Shown here: in pieces, positions 53,290-62,611 of the stretch
Layout of the letters: the number at the start of each line of letters is the position of its first letter
Numbering within the stretch: the first letter of the stretch is position 1
Source: Neisseriales bacterium
GTDB taxonomy: Bacteria; Pseudomonadota; Gammaproteobacteria; Burkholderiales; UBA11063
Length of the DNA: 64,000 nt
Assembly: GCA_008017145.1 (NCBI GenBank)
Contig: SSGY01000005.1
Location: forward strand, 1-64,000
Direction: 5' to 3'
Program-made: the position numbers and the translations under genes
The notes under the pieces: model-generated
Told to the model about the DNA's origin: nothing
Databases searched by the model: none
The model's input: the letters and a program-made list of their open reading frames with translations, nothing else

Positions 53290-54885
53290 TTAGTCCCCTT
53301 TAGTTAATTTATAATGTTCTTCAATGTATGCATTATTTACTGCGTCAATAAATGCTTTTAGTGCAGAGATTTCAATATCATCATCTTCTGCTTGACCATT
53401 ATAGCGCTTGCCATTTAAATCAATAATGATTTTTGATATACATAATGCATCTACAGTATGACCAGCTGAGTGTGAATTATAATCGACAACGGTTGTGGTT
53501 GCCAAATAATTATTTACGGCTTTATTCACTGCACTAAGTGCAGAACCACGTCCTTGGTATTCAATACTAAAATCATGGTTGGTAAAAAATAATCCATGGA
53601 ATGTAACCACTGTTTTACCGCTATCATCTTTAGCATAGCTTAAATGTTCTAGTTTTATCGGTGCACGATATTGCTTATAAGCAATCAATAACTCTTCATC
53701 GGTTACACCTTTGCGGCGATCTGCATAGAAATCTTTGATTGATTGCGTAATTGCAACCTTTTCATCATCTTGACAAGAATACCCCAATTTAGTAATTACT
53801 TGTTGTGCATGATTACTGCCACTAAGCGGTCCAAAAACAAAGCTAATTTCACTGCCAATATCTTTAGGGTCGAATGGTTGGTAAGCTAAAGGATTTTTCA
53901 AAATCGCATTAATATGTCCCCCTGACGTATGCGACGCCGAATTCTTACCAACAATCGGTGAGTGTGGTTGACGGGGTAACATTCGTTCAGCAATGAAATC
54001 AGAAGCTTCTTTGAGATAGCTGATGTCAATGTTGGTGTGATATTTTTGCTTCAAATGCTCGCCTTGCCCAAATTGACGAATAGTCATGATGCATTGCTCA
54101 AGGGCAACATTACCTGCACGTTCACCAACACCATTGATACAACCTTCAATTTGTCGTGCCACGCCGCTAAAGACTCCATTCAAACTATTATCTAATGCCG
54201 TTCCAAAGTCATTATGACAGTGCATTGACCAAATGATTTCTTTATTTGGAAACTCTTGCTGCATAATTGCTTTATGCTTTGCCATCTTGTTAACAAAATA
54301 ATCTTCACCTTGGTATTGAGATGCACCACCAATTGTGTCAGGGCAATTAATTACCGTTGCACCAGCATCAATAGCATGACGAATTAAATCTGTTACAAAG
54401 TCAAAATTTTCGCGTTGGCGTGAATAACCTTCAGGGCTAAATTCAACTTCAAAGCCTGCATCAGCCATAATTTTAATTAAGCGATGAGTAGTTGCAATAA
54501 TCGCGGGTTTATCTTCAGCTAATTTACCTAGCGATGCACTCATTAATTCAGGATCAACCGGAACATAGATATGAATCCGTGCGCGATTGATTGCTAATGA
54601 TGGAGCTAATGCTTCCATTGTACGATGAACCTGATCTTCACGTAATTGACAAAGTGATGAAATTATCATCGGTGAATTTATTGCTGCCATGTTTTTAGAA
54701 ATTTGATAGACAATCGCAAAATCAGTATTACTAGCAGAAGGAAATCCAGCCTCTAAGACGTCAACACGTAAATTATGGGCAATTTGTGCATAATTCAAAT
54801 TATCTTCAAATGACATACCTGCGCCAGGGGACTGTTGTCCATCGCGGAGTGTAATATCCAGCATATATACTTGTTGACTTGACAT
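53290..54885 (-). CDS. leuA: 2-isopropylmalate synthase
   Basis: The product (531 aa) condenses 2-ketoisovalerate with acetyl-CoA, the first committed step to leucine. The HMGL-like barrel has LDITLRDGQQSPGAGMS (metal Asp), MHCHNDFGTALDNSL (HxH metal site) and GCINGVGERAGNVALE. The C-terminal LeuA dimer/allosteric domain (about 390-520) suggests leucine feedback. It lies between leuB and ilvB, whereas in most enteric-type operons leuA is first. Confidence 0.95.
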   Translation of the reverse strand: MSSQQVYMLDITLRDGQQSPGAGMSFEDNLNYAQIAHNLRVDVLEAGFPSASNTDFAIVYQISKNMAAINSPMIISSLCQLREDQVHRTMEALAPSLAINRARIHIYVPVDPELMSASLGKLAEDKPAIIATTHRLIKIMADAGFEVEFSPEGYSRQRENFDFVTDLIRHAIDAGATVINCPDTIGGASQYQGEDYFVNKMAKHKAIMQQEFPNKEIIWSMHCHNDFGTALDNSLNGVFSGVARQIEGCINGVGERAGNVALEQCIMTIRQFGQGEHLKQKYHTNIDISYLKEASDFIAERMLPRQPHSPIVGKNSASHTSGGHINAILKNPLAYQPFDPKDIGSEISFVFGPLSGSNHAQQVITKLGYSCQDDEKVAITQSIKDFYADRRKGVTDEELLIAYKQYRAPIKLEHLSYAKDDSGKTVVTFHGLFFTNHDFSIEYQGRGSALSAVNKAVNNYLATTTVVDYNSHSAGHTVDALCISKIIIDLNGKRYNGQAEDDDIEISALKAFIDAVNNAYIEEHYKLTKGD

Positions 54886-54902
54886 CTTATTATCCTTTAT
54901 AT

Positions 54903-55985
54903 TTAAAGAGCAGCGATTACTTGATCGGTAAACTCTTTAGTTCCTACTACTTTATCGGCACTACCTTTAATTGCGATATCACCAGTACGATATCCCGCAA
55001 CAATTGCAGCTTTAACTGCATCATTCACTGCTTGTGCTTCAGCATGCATGCCGAATGAATAACCCAACATCATCGCAGCAGATAAAATCTGCGCAATTGG
55101 ATTGGCAATATTTTTATTTGCAATATCTGGCGCTGAACCACCAGCTGGCTCATAAAGTGCCAAACCAGTTGAACTAAAACTTGCGGATGGCATCATACCA
55201 ACTGAACCAGATAAAACTGATAATTCATCAGATAAAATGTCACCAAATAAATTGGCGGTAAGAATCACATCAAATTGCGCAGGATTTTTGACAATCTGCA
55301 TCGCGCAGTTATCCACTAACATATCGCTATAAACGATGTCAGGATGATTTTTAGCTACTTCGCTAACTACTTGTCGCCACAGTTTAGAGGTCGCTAATAC
55401 GTTGGCTTTATCTACTGAAACTAAGTTTTTATTACGGGTACGTGCAACATTAAATGCATATTCAGCGATAGAACGAATTTGTTCTTCTGTGTATTCGGCA
55501 CTGTCAAAAGCATAGCGCTGACCATTTTTTTCACCTAGTGTATGTTCACCAAAGTAAATATCACCAATTAATTCACGAAAAATTACTACATCCAAGCCAT
55601 CTTTCAATAGCTCGGATTTAAGCGGCGATAAAGCTGCGATTTCAGGATAGATAGCCATTTTGCGTAAGTTAATATTAAAATTAAACGCCTTACGTAGCGC
55701 TAAAATTGATTTAGCTTCGCAATTTGCCCATTTGGTTTCAGCTTGTAAATGTACTGGACCACCGACTGAGCCAAATAATACTGCATCTGATTGGTTACAA
55801 ATATCGATAGTTGCTTGTGGTAAATGATCTTGGTAAACGTCATAAGCAGCACCACCAACCAAAGCTTCGGTATAGTTAAATGTGTGACCAAATTTTGTTG
55901 CGACTGCATCTAAAACGCGTTGTGCCTGAGCCATTACCTCAGGACCGATGCCATCACCGGCTAATATTGCAATGTTTTTGTTCAT
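54903..55985 (-). CDS. leuB: 3-isopropylmalate dehydrogenase
   Basis: The product is 360 aa, NAD-dependent. It begins NIAILAGDGIGPEVMAQAQRVL, with FGSVGGP and the substrate-binding NLRKMAIYPE; VDKANVLATSKLWRQVV and the Asp-rich metal site SDMLVDNCAMQIV and NLFGDILSDELSVLSGSVGMMPSAS are present. It overlaps the 3' end of leuD by 32 bp, so the two are probably translationally coupled. Confidence 0.97.
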   Translation of the reverse strand: MNKNIAILAGDGIGPEVMAQAQRVLDAVATKFGHTFNYTEALVGGAAYDVYQDHLPQATIDICNQSDAVLFGSVGGPVHLQAETKWANCEAKSILALRKAFNFNINLRKMAIYPEIAALSPLKSELLKDGLDVVIFRELIGDIYFGEHTLGEKNGQRYAFDSAEYTEEQIRSIAEYAFNVARTRNKNLVSVDKANVLATSKLWRQVVSEVAKNHPDIVYSDMLVDNCAMQIVKNPAQFDVILTANLFGDILSDELSVLSGSVGMMPSASFSSTGLALYEPAGGSAPDIANKNIANPIAQILSAAMMLGYSFGMHAEAQAVNDAVKAAIVAGYRTGDIAIKGSADKVVGTKEFTDQVIAAL

Positions 55986-56535
55986 AAGCTGTAATATCTT
56001 TTTCTTGAGAAAGTAGGTAATCTAAATCATCCAATCCGTTGATTAAACAGTGTTTGCGGAAGGTGTCGTATTTAAAGCTGTGGGTTTCGCCCATAAAGCT
56101 GATTTTCTGTGCTTCTAGATCAATTGTCATCGCTAAAGTACTGTCAGCTAGCGATGCATCGATCCATTTAGTGATAGTTTCTTCAGGCAAGCTAATTAAT
56201 AATAAACAGTTCTTAGCGGCATTATTGAAGAAAATGTCTGAAAATGAACTGCACACTACGGCTTGGATTCCATACTGTTGAATCGCCCAAACTGCGTGTT
56301 CACGTGATGAACCACAACCAAAATTAGCTTTTGAAAGTAAAATTTTGCCAGTGTTGTATGCTGGTTGATTAAGAATGAAATCCGGATACATTTTGCGCAA
56401 TGCTGAGAAAACATGCTCACCAAAACCTAATTTACTCACACTTTTTAAATGTTGTGCTGGAATAATCATATCGGTATCAACATTATCCAGATTAAGTGGA
56501 ATTACCGGGCTAGTTAGAGTAGTGAATTTTTGCAT
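55954..56535 (-). CDS. leuD: 3-isopropylmalate dehydratase small subunit
   Basis: The product is 193 aa, the swivelling-domain partner of LeuC. Motifs are NVDTDMIIPAQHLKSV and ANFGCGSSREHAVWAIQQYG. Isomerises 2- to 3-isopropylmalate together with LeuC. It overlaps the leuC stop by one base and leuB by 32 bp. Confidence 0.97.
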   Translation of the reverse strand: MQKFTTLTSPVIPLNLDNVDTDMIIPAQHLKSVSKLGFGEHVFSALRKMYPDFILNQPAYNTGKILLSKANFGCGSSREHAVWAIQQYGIQAVVCSSFSDIFFNNAAKNCLLLISLPEETITKWIDASLADSTLAMTIDLEAQKISFMGETHSFKYDTFRKHCLINGLDDLDYLLSQEKDITAYEQKHCNISR

Positions 56536-57923
56536 TATAGACTCTCCTCTGAAGCAATAAAGCCAAGTACCGCACTTGCAGCCGTAGTTTGTGGTGATGC
56601 TAGATGCGTAATACTATTTGGACCTTGCCGCCCGATGAAATTACGGTTTGAAGTGCTCACGCAACGTTTGCCTTCAGGCACTTTATCTGGGTTCATTGCC
56701 AGACACATTGAACAACCTGGCATTCTGAAATCAGCACCAGCTGCGATAAAAATTTTGTCTAAGCCTTCAGCTTGGGCTTGAGCCATAACTTGTTCTGAGC
56801 CAGGTACGATATACATGGTTACCCGTGAAGAAACCTTGCGCCCATCCAAAATTTTAGCTACTGCGCGTAAATCTTCAATTCGCCCATTGGTACAGCTACC
56901 AACGAAAGCAAAATCAATTGGTGTACCTTTAAGTGATTGTCCTGGAGTTAAACCAGTGTAAGCATACGCTTTTTCTAAAGTAGCACGATCACCACCAGCA
57001 TCTAATGCCGGAGTTTGTCCGCTAAGGGCAATTGCATGTTCAGGGTTGATTCCCCAAGTAAGCATTGGACCTGCACCTTCAATATCAATTACGATTTCAT
57101 GATCATAGCTTGCACCTGCATCACTTACTAATGCATTCCACCCAGCTTTGGCTTGTTCCCATGCAGCACCTTGTGGTGCATATTGACGGCCTTGTAAATA
57201 GGTAAAAGTGGTTGCATCCGGTGCAACTAAACCAGCACGTGCCCCACATTCAATTGACATATTGCAAATGGTCATGCGACCTTCCATGCTTAGTGAACGG
57301 ATGTATTCACCAACGTACTCAATTACGCAGCCTTTACCGCCACCGATACCAATAACTGAGATAAGTTTGAGAATTGCATCTTTAGCCGTGAAGTATTGAT
57401 TAGGCATGCCTTTAAATTCAACTTTAAAGGTTTTTGGCTTATCTTGCAAAATACAACTGCTTGCCATTGCATGCGTAATTTCTGATGTTCCAACGCCAAA
57501 AGCCAAAGCACCAAATGCGCCATGAGTTGATGTATGTGAATCACCACAAATGATAGTTGTGCCTGGTAGGGTAAAACCTAGTTCCGGACCTACCACGTGA
57601 ACAATTCCTTGATGCGAACTCTCAATGTCGTAGATCGTTACGCCAGTTTCTTTACAGTTGGCACGTAACGTATCAACTTGAGTACGGGCAATCTCATCCG
57701 CAATCACAGCCCGATTTTTATCGGTAGGAATTGAGTGATCAACCGTTGCTAACAAATTTTGTTTGTTGCGGATTTGTATTCCGCGTTGTTTCAATTCAGC
57801 AAATGCTTGTGCCGAAGTTACTTCATGAAGCAAGATCCTGTCAATATACAAAGTATCTGGAAAATCAGGCTTGCTTTGCACTACGTGGCTATGCCAGATT
57901 TTATTGATTATATTTTGTGCCAT
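56535..57923 (-). CDS. leuC: 3-isopropylmalate dehydratase large subunit
   Basis: The product is 462 aa, an aconitase-family protein carrying a [4Fe-4S] cluster. The cluster cysteines are in VGSCTNGRIEDL and PGCSMCLAMNPD. ICGDSHTSTHGAFGALAFGVGTSE is the active-site block. Its cluster depends on Fe-S assembly such as the isc system encoded about 1.5 kb away on the other strand. It starts 1 bp after the ilvE stop. Confidence 0.97.
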   Translation of the reverse strand: MAQNIINKIWHSHVVQSKPDFPDTLYIDRILLHEVTSAQAFAELKQRGIQIRNKQNLLATVDHSIPTDKNRAVIADEIARTQVDTLRANCKETGVTIYDIESSHQGIVHVVGPELGFTLPGTTIICGDSHTSTHGAFGALAFGVGTSEITHAMASSCILQDKPKTFKVEFKGMPNQYFTAKDAILKLISVIGIGGGKGCVIEYVGEYIRSLSMEGRMTICNMSIECGARAGLVAPDATTFTYLQGRQYAPQGAAWEQAKAGWNALVSDAGASYDHEIVIDIEGAGPMLTWGINPEHAIALSGQTPALDAGGDRATLEKAYAYTGLTPGQSLKGTPIDFAFVGSCTNGRIEDLRAVAKILDGRKVSSRVTMYIVPGSEQVMAQAQAEGLDKIFIAAGADFRMPGCSMCLAMNPDKVPEGKRCVSTSNRNFIGRQGPNSITHLASPQTTAASAVLGFIASEESL

Positions 57924-57924
57924 A

Positions 57925-58833
57925 TTATTTTACCACTGTCAAATAATGATTGTATTTAGGGTTTTCACCACGGCAAATTTTCAGATATTCAGTTTTTAGG
58001 TGTTGCGTAATTTTACCTTCTTTGCCATCACCAATTGGCTGGTCATTGATAGTGCCAGCTGCACGAACTTCTACTGCTGTACCTGTAAAGAATACTTCAT
58101 CAGCAGCATATAATTCTTCAGGCTTAATTTTAGTTTCAACTACTTTGTAGCCTAGATCCTGCGCTAAACCAATTACGATTTTGCGAGTGATTCCAGTTAA
58201 AATTGTTCCTAATTCAGGTGTATAAATTACGCCATCTTTAACCATGAATACATTGTCAGAACTTCCTTCAGACACATAACCTTCATAATCAAGCATAATT
58301 AATTCATTGTATTTAGTTCCACTAATTTGTAATAAAGCTTGTAAGCTATTTACGTAGTGACCGCAAATTTTAGCTCCAACTGCAGTTGATTTAGGGTGCA
58401 AGCGGATAAAGTCGCTGATTTTTACATCAAGTGCCACGTCAGGTAAATAATCACCCATATCATAAGAGTAAACAATTACTTCTACTGGTGTTTTAGGATC
58501 AGGGCGAACACGTACTTTGGTTGGCGGTAAACCATAGTAAGCCAAAGGGCGAATATAGCATGACTTCAATGCGTTCGCTTTTACGGTTTCTACAACAGCC
58601 TGACATACTTCTTCTTTAGTGTAAGGTATTTTCATCGCAATTGGGTCAGAAGAGACAAACATTCTGTCAATGTGCTCGGATAACGCTAAGACCGCTGTTT
58701 CGCCGCTAGCTAATTCATAGGCGCGTATTCCTTCGAATACACCAGTGCCATAGTGTAGCGCGTGAGACATTACGTGAGTAGTTGCTTGTTCGAACGGAAC
58801 TAGTTTACCGTTTTGCCAGATGTAGTTTGCCAT
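57925..58833 (-). CDS. ilvE: Branched-chain amino acid aminotransferase
   Basis: The product is 302 aa from ATG 58833 (MANYIWQNGKLVPFEQA), preceded by GGA about 10 nt upstream. A longer in-frame extension to TTG 58932 would begin before the predicted transcription start and is rejected. It is a PLP-dependent class IV transaminase: HALHYGTGVFEGIRAY, the PLP Lys in GAKICGHYVNSLQA (Lys in the KxxG/YVN region), YVSEGSSDNVFMVKDG and GITRKIVIGLA. It catalyses the last step of Val, Leu and Ile synthesis. First gene of the operon. Confidence 0.96.
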   Translation of the reverse strand: MANYIWQNGKLVPFEQATTHVMSHALHYGTGVFEGIRAYELASGETAVLALSEHIDRMFVSSDPIAMKIPYTKEEVCQAVVETVKANALKSCYIRPLAYYGLPPTKVRVRPDPKTPVEVIVYSYDMGDYLPDVALDVKISDFIRLHPKSTAVGAKICGHYVNSLQALLQISGTKYNELIMLDYEGYVSEGSSDNVFMVKDGVIYTPELGTILTGITRKIVIGLAQDLGYKVVETKIKPEELYAADEVFFTGTAVEVRAAGTINDQPIGDGKEGKITQHLKTEYLKICRGENPKYNHYLTVVK

Positions 58834-58934
58834 AATTGAATATTCCAAATTTAAAAATTGTATTAATTTGAGTCGGGTATAAAATCCGCTTTTTGAACAC
58901 TTAGCTTTGATGGCTAATAGCAAATAAGGCAAGT

Positions 58935-58964
58935 ATTTTAAGCTTAATATACCTCTGTTGTCAA
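58935..58964 (-). promoter_or_regulatory. Promoter of the ilvE-leuCDBA-ilvBNC operon
   Basis: On the minus strand TTGACA (58964-58959) and TAAAAT (58940-58935) are separated by 18 bp. The leader to ilvE is about 95 nt. I see no Leu- or Val-rich leader peptide and no attenuator hairpin with a U-run. Confidence 0.7.
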
Positions 58965-59141
58965 GATAAAAATGGGGTAAGTTGTTGTATTGTTGCGAAA
59001 ATTCTAATAGGCTTTTCTCCCTTCAGTTCTTGTGTGATTCGCATTTATGCTACAGTGTGCTTCTGATGCTGCACTGCACCCCTCAAAGTTGGGGCGTTGG
59101 GTTAAAAACCAGAGTAAATCAGGAGGGTTTCGACGATGGTT

Positions 59142-59174
59142 ATAGTTGACTAAAATACTCGGATATTATATAAT
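59142..59174 (+). promoter_or_regulatory. iscR distal promoter with IscR type 1-like box
   Basis: The 25 bp at 59142-59166 match the IscR type 1 consensus (ATA-SYYGACT-centre-AGTC-STAT) at 23 positions. They overlap a near-perfect promoter: TTGACT at 59146-59151, 17-bp spacer, TATAAT at 59169-59174. Holo-IscR should repress here. Confidence 0.8.
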
Positions 59175-59213
59175 GGAGGGTGGGTTAAATAAGTCTAGTA
59201 AAAATAGTGTTAT

Positions 59214-59246
59214 TTACTTGACACTTTTAGTGGGTTAATGTACAAT
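59214..59246 (+). promoter_or_regulatory. iscR proximal promoter with weaker IscR box
   Basis: TTGACA (59218-59223), 17-bp spacer and TACAAT (59241-59246) form a second strong promoter. The overlapping 25 bp at 59214-59238 match the type 1 IscR consensus at about 19 positions. The start site would be near 59253, 27 bp before iscR. Confidence 0.65.
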
Positions 59247-59279
59247 ATCTTCATTAATTATTTTGTGGATATATCAGAT

Positions 59280-59726
59280 ATGAAATTGACAACTAAGGGA
59301 AAATTTGCGGTTACTGCGCTGCTAGATATCGCTATTTACAGCGAAGATAATAAAAAGCCAATCACGCTGTATAACATTAGTGAGCGGCAAAATATTTCTT
59401 TGTCGTACTTGGAGCAATTGTTTGTTCGGTTGCGTAAAAATCAGGTGGTAAAAAGTTATAAGGGGCCAGGTGGTGGCTATGTTTTAATGTGTGATCTGGA
59501 TCAGATTCCTATTTCAGAAATCATTAAAGCAGTTGATGAAGATATGGATGCCAGAACTTGTCGCGGTAAAGGTAACTGTAAAGACAATACCAAATGTTTA
59601 ACCCATGATCTGTGGGCAGGTTTAACCAATGAGATGTATGGTTATCTGGATAAAATTACGCTCAAAGATTTATTGAGCAAGGCAGAAACCAAAGAACCTA
59701 GTAAAATTATGTTCTGCCGTAGTTAA
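59280..59726 (+). CDS. iscR: Fe-S cluster assembly transcriptional regulator IscR
   Basis: The product is 148 aa from ATG 59280 (MKLTTKGKFAVTALLDIA); a longer frame from 59238 starts within the proximal -10 and is rejected. Rrf2-family winged helix: NISERQNISLSYLEQLFVRLRKNQVVKSYKGPGGGYVL. Cluster ligands are Cys94, Cys100, Cys106 (CRGKGNC...C) and probably His109 (CLTH). It senses Fe-S status and represses its operon when loaded. Two IscR-like boxes lie over its promoters. Confidence 0.96.
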   Translation: MKLTTKGKFAVTALLDIAIYSEDNKKPITLYNISERQNISLSYLEQLFVRLRKNQVVKSYKGPGGGYVLMCDLDQIPISEIIKAVDEDMDARTCRGKGNCKDNTKCLTHDLWAGLTNEMYGYLDKITLKDLLSKAETKEPSKIMFCRS

Positions 59727-59741
59727 AGGAATACATATAAA

Positions 59742-60983
59742 ATGACATTACAATTACCAATTTACTTAGATAGTGCTGCAACTACTAAATTGGATCCGCG
59801 AGTATTAGAAAAAATGATGCCGTTTTTAACTAATGATTTTGGTAATCCGGCATCGCGTTCGCATGGTTTTGGCTGGACTGCTGAAGCTGCAGTTGAGCAT
59901 GCACGTGAGCAAGTGGCTAGTACGGTTGGCTGTGATAGTAAAGAAATTATCTGGACTTCGGGCGCTACTGAGTCAATCAATTTGGCAGTGAAAGGTGCGG
60001 CTTTATTTTATCAAGATAAAGGCAAACATCTAATTACAGTAAAAACTGAACATAAAGCAACGTTGGATACGATGCGTGAATTAGAAAGAATTGGTTTTGA
60101 AGTAACTTATTTAACTCCTGAAACAAATGGTCTTCTGGATTTAACTAAGTTGGCTGCGGCAATTCGCCCTGATACAATATTAATCTCAGTGATGTATGTT
60201 AATAATGAAATCGGAGTGGTTCAGGATGTAGCGGCGATAGGTAATCTGTGCCGTGAAAAAGGAATTATCTTTCATGTTGATGCAGCTCAGGCGGTGGGTA
60301 AGGTTAAATTTAGTTTGGCTGATCTAAATGTTGACTTGATGAGTTTTTCAGCGCATAAAGTTTATGGGCCTAAGGGAATTGGCGCACTTTATGTACGTCG
60401 TAAACCAAGAGTAAGATTGCAACCATTGATTCACGGTGGAGGTCATGAACGTGGCTTCCGTTCGGGTACTTTACCAACTCATCAAATTGTAGGTATGGGT
60501 GCAGCTTTTGAATTAGCTACTCAGGAGATGGATAGCGAATTGCCACGCATAAAGTATTTGCGTGATAAATTGCTAACTGGTTTGCAACAAATGGAAGAAG
60601 TTTATCTTAATGGTGATCTGGAGCATCGGGTTGCACATAATTTAAACGTAAGTTTTAATTATGTTGAGGGTGAGTCATTAATGATGGCGGTAAAAGATAT
60701 TGCGGTTTCGAGTGGATCTGCTTGTACGTCTGCTTCACTAGAGCCATCATATGTATTACGCGCTTTAGGGCGCAATGATGAATTAGCGCATAGCTCAATT
60801 CGTTTCAGCATTAGCCGCTTTAATACTGAAGAAGAAGTTGACTATACGATTAAATTATTACAGGAAAAAGTTACTAAATTACGTGAACTTTCCCCACTAT
60901 GGGAAATGTACAAAGATGGGATTGATGTAGCAAGCTTCGAATGGAGTTCGCATGATACCCAACGTGACGTAATTTTACATTAA
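59742..60983 (+). CDS. iscS: Cysteine desulfurase IscS
   Basis: The product is 413 aa, PLP-dependent; it takes sulfur from cysteine for Fe-S clusters and tRNA thiolation. The PLP Lys206 is in [13 protein letters not shown], and the persulfide Cys328 is in [21 protein letters not shown]; both positions equal those of the E. coli enzyme. The C-terminal [17 protein letters not shown] tail is the IscU-docking region. It is 15 bp after iscR. Confidence 0.98.
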   Translation: MTLQLPIYLDSAATTKLDPRVLEKMMPFLTNDFGNPASRSHGFGWTAEAAVEHAREQVASTVGCDSKEIIWTSGATESINLAVKGAALFYQDKGKHLITVKTEHKATLDTMRELERIGFEVTYLTPETNGLLDLTKLAAAIRPDTILISVMYVNNEIGVVQDVAAIGNLCREKGIIFHVDAAQAVGKVKFSLADLNVDLMSFSAHKVYGPKGIGALYVRRKPRVRLQPLIHGGGHERGFRSGTLPTHQIVGMGAAFELATQEMDSELPRIKYLRDKLLTGLQQMEEVYLNGDLEHRVAHNLNVSFNYVEGESLMMAVKDIAVSSGSACTSASLEPSYVLRALGRNDELAHSSIRFSISRFNTEEEVDYTIKLLQEKVTKLRELSPLWEMYKDGIDVASFEWSSHDTQRDVILH

Positions 60984-60995
60984 GGAGAAATTGTC

Positions 60996-61379
60996 ATGGC
61001 TTATTCAAATAAAGTTGTGGATCACTATGAAAATCCACGTAATGTTGGCGCATTAGATAAGAATGATGCCCAAGTTGGCACCGGCATGGTTGGTGCTCCG
61101 GCATGTGGTGATGTTATGAAGCTCCAAATTAAAGTTGGTGCAGATGGTATCATTCAAGATGCAAAATTTAAAACTTATGGCTGCGGCTCAGCAATTGCTT
61201 CATCATCATTGGTGACAGAGTGGCTTAAGGGTAAAAATTTAGATCAGGCACAAGCGATCAAAAACAGTGATATTGCCGAAGAGCTTGAGCTACCTCCGGT
61301 AAAAATACATTGTTCAGTATTGGCTGAAGATGCGATTAAGGCTGCTGTTGCTGACTATCGATCTAAAAATTCAAAATAA
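60996..61379 (+). CDS. iscU: Fe-S cluster scaffold IscU
   Basis: The product is 127 aa. The three ligand cysteines are in GAPACGDVM (Cys37 region), TYGCGSAIASSS (Cys63 region) and KIHCSVLAEDAI (Cys106 region). The HscA recognition motif LPPVK, in the variant LELPPVKIHC, is present. It assembles [2Fe-2S] clusters from IscS sulfur and hands them on with HscBA. Confidence 0.98.
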   Translation: MAYSNKVVDHYENPRNVGALDKNDAQVGTGMVGAPACGDVMKLQIKVGADGIIQDAKFKTYGCGSAIASSSLVTEWLKGKNLDQAQAIKNSDIAEELELPPVKIHCSVLAEDAIKAAVADYRSKNSK

Positions 61380-61394
61380 AGAGGGTAGTTTCAA

Positions 61395-61718
61395 ATGGGA
61401 ATAAGTGCAACTGAAACTGCAGCCGCACGTGTTCAGGCTTTTTTAGCTAAGCGAGGCAAAGGTGTTGGCTTACGTTTAGGCGTAAAGACTACTGGGTGTT
61501 CTGGATTAGCCTATAAGATTGAGTTTGTTGATACTCCAGCAAGCGATGATCATAAGTTTGAGTCTAATGGAATTAGTATCTTTGTCGATGCTAAAAGTTT
61601 GCAGTTTCTTGATGGGACAGTACTTGACTACACCAAGGAAGGCTTACAGGAAGGGTTTAAATTTACGAATCCCAATGTTAAGGATGAGTGTGGTTGTGGT
61701 GAAAGCTTTACTGTTTAA
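61395..61718 (+). CDS. iscA: A-type Fe-S carrier IscA
   Basis: The product is 107 aa. The three conserved cysteines are in [14 protein letters not shown] (near residue 35) and DECGCGESF (near 100 and 102). It carries or stores clusters or iron for [4Fe-4S] maturation. A terminator follows 40 bp after its stop, ahead of hscB. Confidence 0.97.
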   Translation: MGISATETAAARVQAFLAKRGKGVGLRLGVKTTGCSGLAYKIEFVDTPASDDHKFESNGISIFVDAKSLQFLDGTVLDYTKEGLQEGFKFTNPNVKDECGCGESFTV

Positions 61719-61727
61719 ATTTTGAAC

Positions 61728-61788
61728 TTGAACAAAGCTACAGTAGATAATATAAAATAAGCCCTTGCCGTTTGTGCCGGGGCTTTTT
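61728..61788 (+). terminator. hscB promoter plus overlapping terminator after iscA
   Basis: TTGAAC (61728-61733), a 17-bp spacer and TATAAA (61751-61756) form a promoter. AAGCCC (61759-61764) then pairs with GGGCTT (61780-61785), followed by a T-run. The start site near 61763 falls in the left arm, the same layout as at 30898 and 46598. Confidence 0.75.
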
Positions 61789-61811
61789 ACTGATATAAAG
61801 AAACTTAATAA

Positions 61812-62339
61812 ATGAATAACGAATTGTTAAAACAAAATTACTTTGAACTTTTTGGTTTGCAGCAGGACTATAGAGTGGACTTGCGTGAGTTGCAAGATAA
61901 TTTGCGAACTCTACAAAAACAGTATCATCCGGATAATTTTGCAGCCGAAAGTGCTGAGATTACTAATCAAGCATTGGTGCTTTCTAGTCAGATTAATCAA
62001 GCTTATACAACTTTGTCCGAACCATTGCCTCGTGCAATTTACCTATTGCAACTGCACGGTATTACTGTTGATTTAGTGCATGATACTAAATTTAGCAATG
62101 AATTTCTGATGGCACAAATCGAATTACGTGAACAGATTTCAGAGGCAGAAGATAGTGGAGATTTTGATGCGTTGGAGGAAATTGAGAGAAATTTGGCAAA
62201 AGAATCTAATTCGTTAGCAGTTAAAATTGGTGAGTCATTTACTATTGGGCAATACCAACAAATCACTGAACTGATAAAACAATTGGCTTTTTATAATAAG
62301 CTGGAGCAGTTGGTTGCTAACATCCTTAGCTCAATGTAA
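61812..62339 (+). CDS. hscB: Fe-S co-chaperone HscB (Hsc20)
   Basis: The product is 175 aa. The N-terminal J domain has YFELFGLQQDYRVDLRELQDNLRTLQKQYHPDNF, with HPD at residues 39-41, which stimulates the HscA ATPase. The C-terminal three-helix domain (about 90-170, FLMAQIELREQISEAEDSGD) binds IscU. It is followed by a 270-bp gap before hscA that contains the second copy of the intergenic repeat. Confidence 0.95.
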   Translation: MNNELLKQNYFELFGLQQDYRVDLRELQDNLRTLQKQYHPDNFAAESAEITNQALVLSSQINQAYTTLSEPLPRAIYLLQLHGITVDLVHDTKFSNEFLMAQIELREQISEAEDSGDFDALEEIERNLAKESNSLAVKIGESFTIGQYQQITELIKQLAFYNKLEQLVANILSSM

Positions 62340-62362
62340 ACTTAATCCGATTCATCATCCTA

Positions 62363-62430
62363 GGTCGTTGATTTATTCCTCACCTACTACGTGTAGGCTT
62401 CGTCATAAATCGCCTACTAGGATTTCGAAT
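62363..62430. repeat. Structured intergenic repeat, copy 2
   Basis: The 42-bp core at 62370-62411 has outer stem GATTTAT/ATAAATC and inner stem CCTAC/GTAGG, aligning without gaps to 6687-6728. Additional flanking arms pair: ATCCTAG (62357-62363) with CTAGGAT (62417-62423), and GATTC (62349-62353) with GAATC (62427-62431). It lies between hscB and hscA. Confidence 0.62.
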
Positions 62431-62549
62431 CAGTTTGAGTATAGTGAATTAATTATCATAAAACGGTACTGATTTGTATTCTTCTTGGTTTTGGCAAATA
62501 ACGAAATAAACATTTCTGTGAATATTTCAGTTTATCTAAGTATCAAAAG

Positions 62550-62578
62550 TTGCAAAATTCGAGTTTAACCCTATATAA
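62550..62578 (+). promoter_or_regulatory. Possible hscA promoter
   Basis: TTGCAA at 62550-62555 and TATAAA-like sequence at 62572-62578 with 16-17 bp spacing lie 34 bp before hscA. If real, hscA can be transcribed apart from hscB. Confidence 0.4.
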
Positions 62579-62611
62579 AAGACGTGTATTATTCAAAATA
62601 GGAATATGTAA

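Noticed and set aside
58834..58932. N-terminal extension of ilvE with a Leu-rich start (PYLLLAI), or a leucine leader peptide
   Set aside because: It would begin before the predicted transcription start, has no stop before ilvE, and no attenuator hairpin is seen.
59238..59279. Longer iscR frame
   Set aside because: Its ATG lies inside the -10 region of the proximal promoter; IscR homologues begin MxLTxKGxxAV.
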